Positions 62,792 through 64,000 of a stretch of 64,000 nt of DNA are shown one piece after another; positions within the stretch are counted from its first letter, which is position 1, and each line of letters opens with the position of its first letter. The notes under the pieces are model-generated. The model ran no database searches, was not told where the DNA came from, and was given only the letters and a program-made list of their open reading frames with translations. Both the position numbers and the translations under genes were made by a program. This DNA comes from DASSKA01 sp963839365. GTDB taxonomy: Bacteria; Actinomycetota; Actinomycetes; Propionibacteriales; Nocardioidaceae. The stretch lies in assembly GCA_963839365.1 (NCBI GenBank), contig CAWIUT010000010.1, forward strand, positions 496,001 to 560,000, given 5' to 3'.

Positions 62792-63046
62792 ACCCCTTGT
62801 AAGCACCTGCGTCCGGTAGCAGGGGCCAGGCTCCGCAGCACCGGGGCGGAGTGGCCGGTCCCGCTGCCGGCTTCGGGCTCTTCGCCGGTCCGTGTGGGTC
62901 CGTGCACTCGGCATCGGCGTGGCTGCCCTCATCTACGGCACTGCCGCGCACGGCAGAGAAACGAATTCAGCCGAGCTGTCACAGGTCAGCGGCTTGTCGC
63001 ACGCCGGCGGTCTCGACAGCGATGCACGGTGGCAGGGAGGCTCCAC

Positions 63047-63937
63047 ATGGTCCGTGATGTGCGTGAGTACATAGACCGGCTGCACATCGCCGGCCACGCT
63101 GTCATAGACGACTACGACGACGACCCCACCCTCATCGACCCGCAGGGTCGGGCGGTGGACACCTGGCGGGAGAACTACCCCTACGACCACCGGCTGGCTC
63201 GGGAGATCTACGACGAGCAGAAGTACGAGCTGCAGGTCGAGCTGCTGAAGCTGCAGAACCATGCGCTGGACACCGGCCAGCGGCACGTCATCTTGTTCGA
63301 GGGGCGCGACGCCGCCGGCAAGGGTGGCACCATCAAGCGGTTCATCGAGCATCTGAACCCCCGCCATGCCCGGGTCGTCGCACTCGGCAAACCGAACGAC
63401 CGAGAACAGACTCAGTGGTACTTCCAGCGGTACATCCCGTACCTTCCGGCTGCCGGCGAGATGGTGTTCTTCGACCGATCTTGGTACAACCGCGCCGGGG
63501 TGGAACGGGTGATGGGGTTCGCCACGGACGACGAGTACGAGCAGTTCATGGGGCAGGCGCCGTTGTTCGAGCGGATGATCGTGGACAGCGGCCTCCACCT
63601 GACCAAGCTGTGGTTCTCCGTGACCCGGTCGGAGCAGCGAACTCGCTTCATCATTCGGCAGGTGGACCCGGTCCGCCAGTGGAAGCTCTCACCGATGGAC
63701 GTGGAGTCACTTGACAAGTGGGACGACTACACGGCCGCCAAGAAGGAGATGTTCCTGCGCACCGACACCGATTACTCGCCCTGGACCACGGTGAAGAGCA
63801 ACGACAAGAAGCGCGCGCGGCTCAACGCGATGCGCTACTTCCTGTCTCGCTTCGACTACGCGGGCAAGGATCCGGACGTTGTTGGCCGCCCCGACCCGCT
63901 GCTCGTTGCCCGCGGCCGCCACTCCAGCGGCGACTGA
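63047..63937 (+). CDS. ppk2: Polyphosphate kinase 2
   Basis: The 296-residue PPK2-family kinase transfers phosphate between polyphosphate and nucleotides. Walker A is GRDAAGKGG (residues 86-94), Walker B is FFDRSWYNR (141-149), and the lid region MGFATDDEYEQF follows. Length and motifs fit a class I one-domain PPK2 (GDP/ADP phosphorylating). ATG 63047 has GGGAGG 6 nt upstream; the longer frame adds unrelated residues. It provides an energy reserve function at the end of the stress island. Confidence 0.94.
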   Translation: MVRDVREYIDRLHIAGHAVIDDYDDDPTLIDPQGRAVDTWRENYPYDHRLAREIYDEQKYELQVELLKLQNHALDTGQRHVILFEGRDAAGKGGTIKRFIEHLNPRHARVVALGKPNDREQTQWYFQRYIPYLPAAGEMVFFDRSWYNRAGVERVMGFATDDEYEQFMGQAPLFERMIVDSGLHLTKLWFSVTRSEQRTRFIIRQVDPVRQWKLSPMDVESLDKWDDYTAAKKEMFLRTDTDYSPWTTVKSNDKKRARLNAMRYFLSRFDYAGKDPDVVGRPDPLLVARGRHSSGD

Positions 63938-64000
63938 GACGCTGCGGGCACACGTCGGGCTCGCCAGCCGCGGTACGTCGCCCGACCGGCCGGAGGCGTG

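Noticed and set aside
62787..62813. TGAACC-N15-CGTCCG, a SigL-like sequence upstream of ppk2
   Set aside because: The TGA is the stop codon of the small gene, spacing and -10 deviate, and it is more than 230 bp from the ppk2 start.

Overview
The window is high-GC DNA from an actinomycete (Actinomycetota). It carries the mycothiol enzyme Mca, a DUF4307 gene, a GreA-Mca block, a SigL-like ECF sigma factor with a zinc anti-sigma factor, a form I CO dehydrogenase cluster, a MalT-type LuxR regulator and many GTG or leaderless starts. A Nocardioides-like lineage is possible, but I cannot fix the genus. No rRNA, tRNA, CRISPR array, prophage or replication origin was recognised.

Layout. 0.3-5.4 kb: housekeeping genes (ATP-type PEP carboxykinase, Bax inhibitor-1 protein, DUF2254 membrane protein, SGNH hydrolase). 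5.4-6.8 kb: cystathionine beta-synthase. 6.9-27 kb: accessory genes between cbs and metB. These are a four-gene osmoprotectant ABC transporter, a SigL/RslA-type pair with a matching promoter, an MFS pump, a BrkB protein, a LacI-regulated amidohydrolase/permease/nitrilase operon, a D,D-carboxypeptidase, PspC, a spermidine-synthase-like protein, an aldo/keto reductase, and a heliorhodopsin gene facing msrA. 27-35 kb: a conserved actinobacterial block (metB, a MutL-type protein, AI-2E transporter, DedA, threonine ammonia-lyase, greA, DUF4307, mca). 35.3-43.7 kb: a coxMSL operon for aerobic CO oxidation with its maturation genes and a LysR gene. 43.8-46.7 kb: methyltransferase, thioredoxin, a glutathionyl-hydroquinone-reductase-like enzyme and a secreted protein. 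46.8-47.9 kb: a complete IS481-like element. 48-64 kb: a stress or energy-reserve island (PAP2 phosphatase, RDD protein, a nonapeptide-repeat protein, DUF2252, a divergent G6PDH, CoA-disulfide reductase-rhodanese, GH15 glucosidase, small proteins, BrkB, a LuxR/MalT regulator, DUF6325, PPK2).

Recurring themes are sulfur and redox metabolism (CBS, MetB, MsrA, Mca, thioredoxin, CoADR, the GST-like enzyme) and survival on scarce energy (CO oxidation, polyphosphate, glucan use). Many genes carry a TANNNT box 6-7 nt upstream of the start codon, which implies leaderless mRNAs. The most striking case is a 10-bp palindrome that gives such a box to both DUF4307 and mca. The item most worth following is the heliorhodopsin: it has a SigB/SigF-like promoter, an intact msrA on one side and a short msrA-like remnant on the other.
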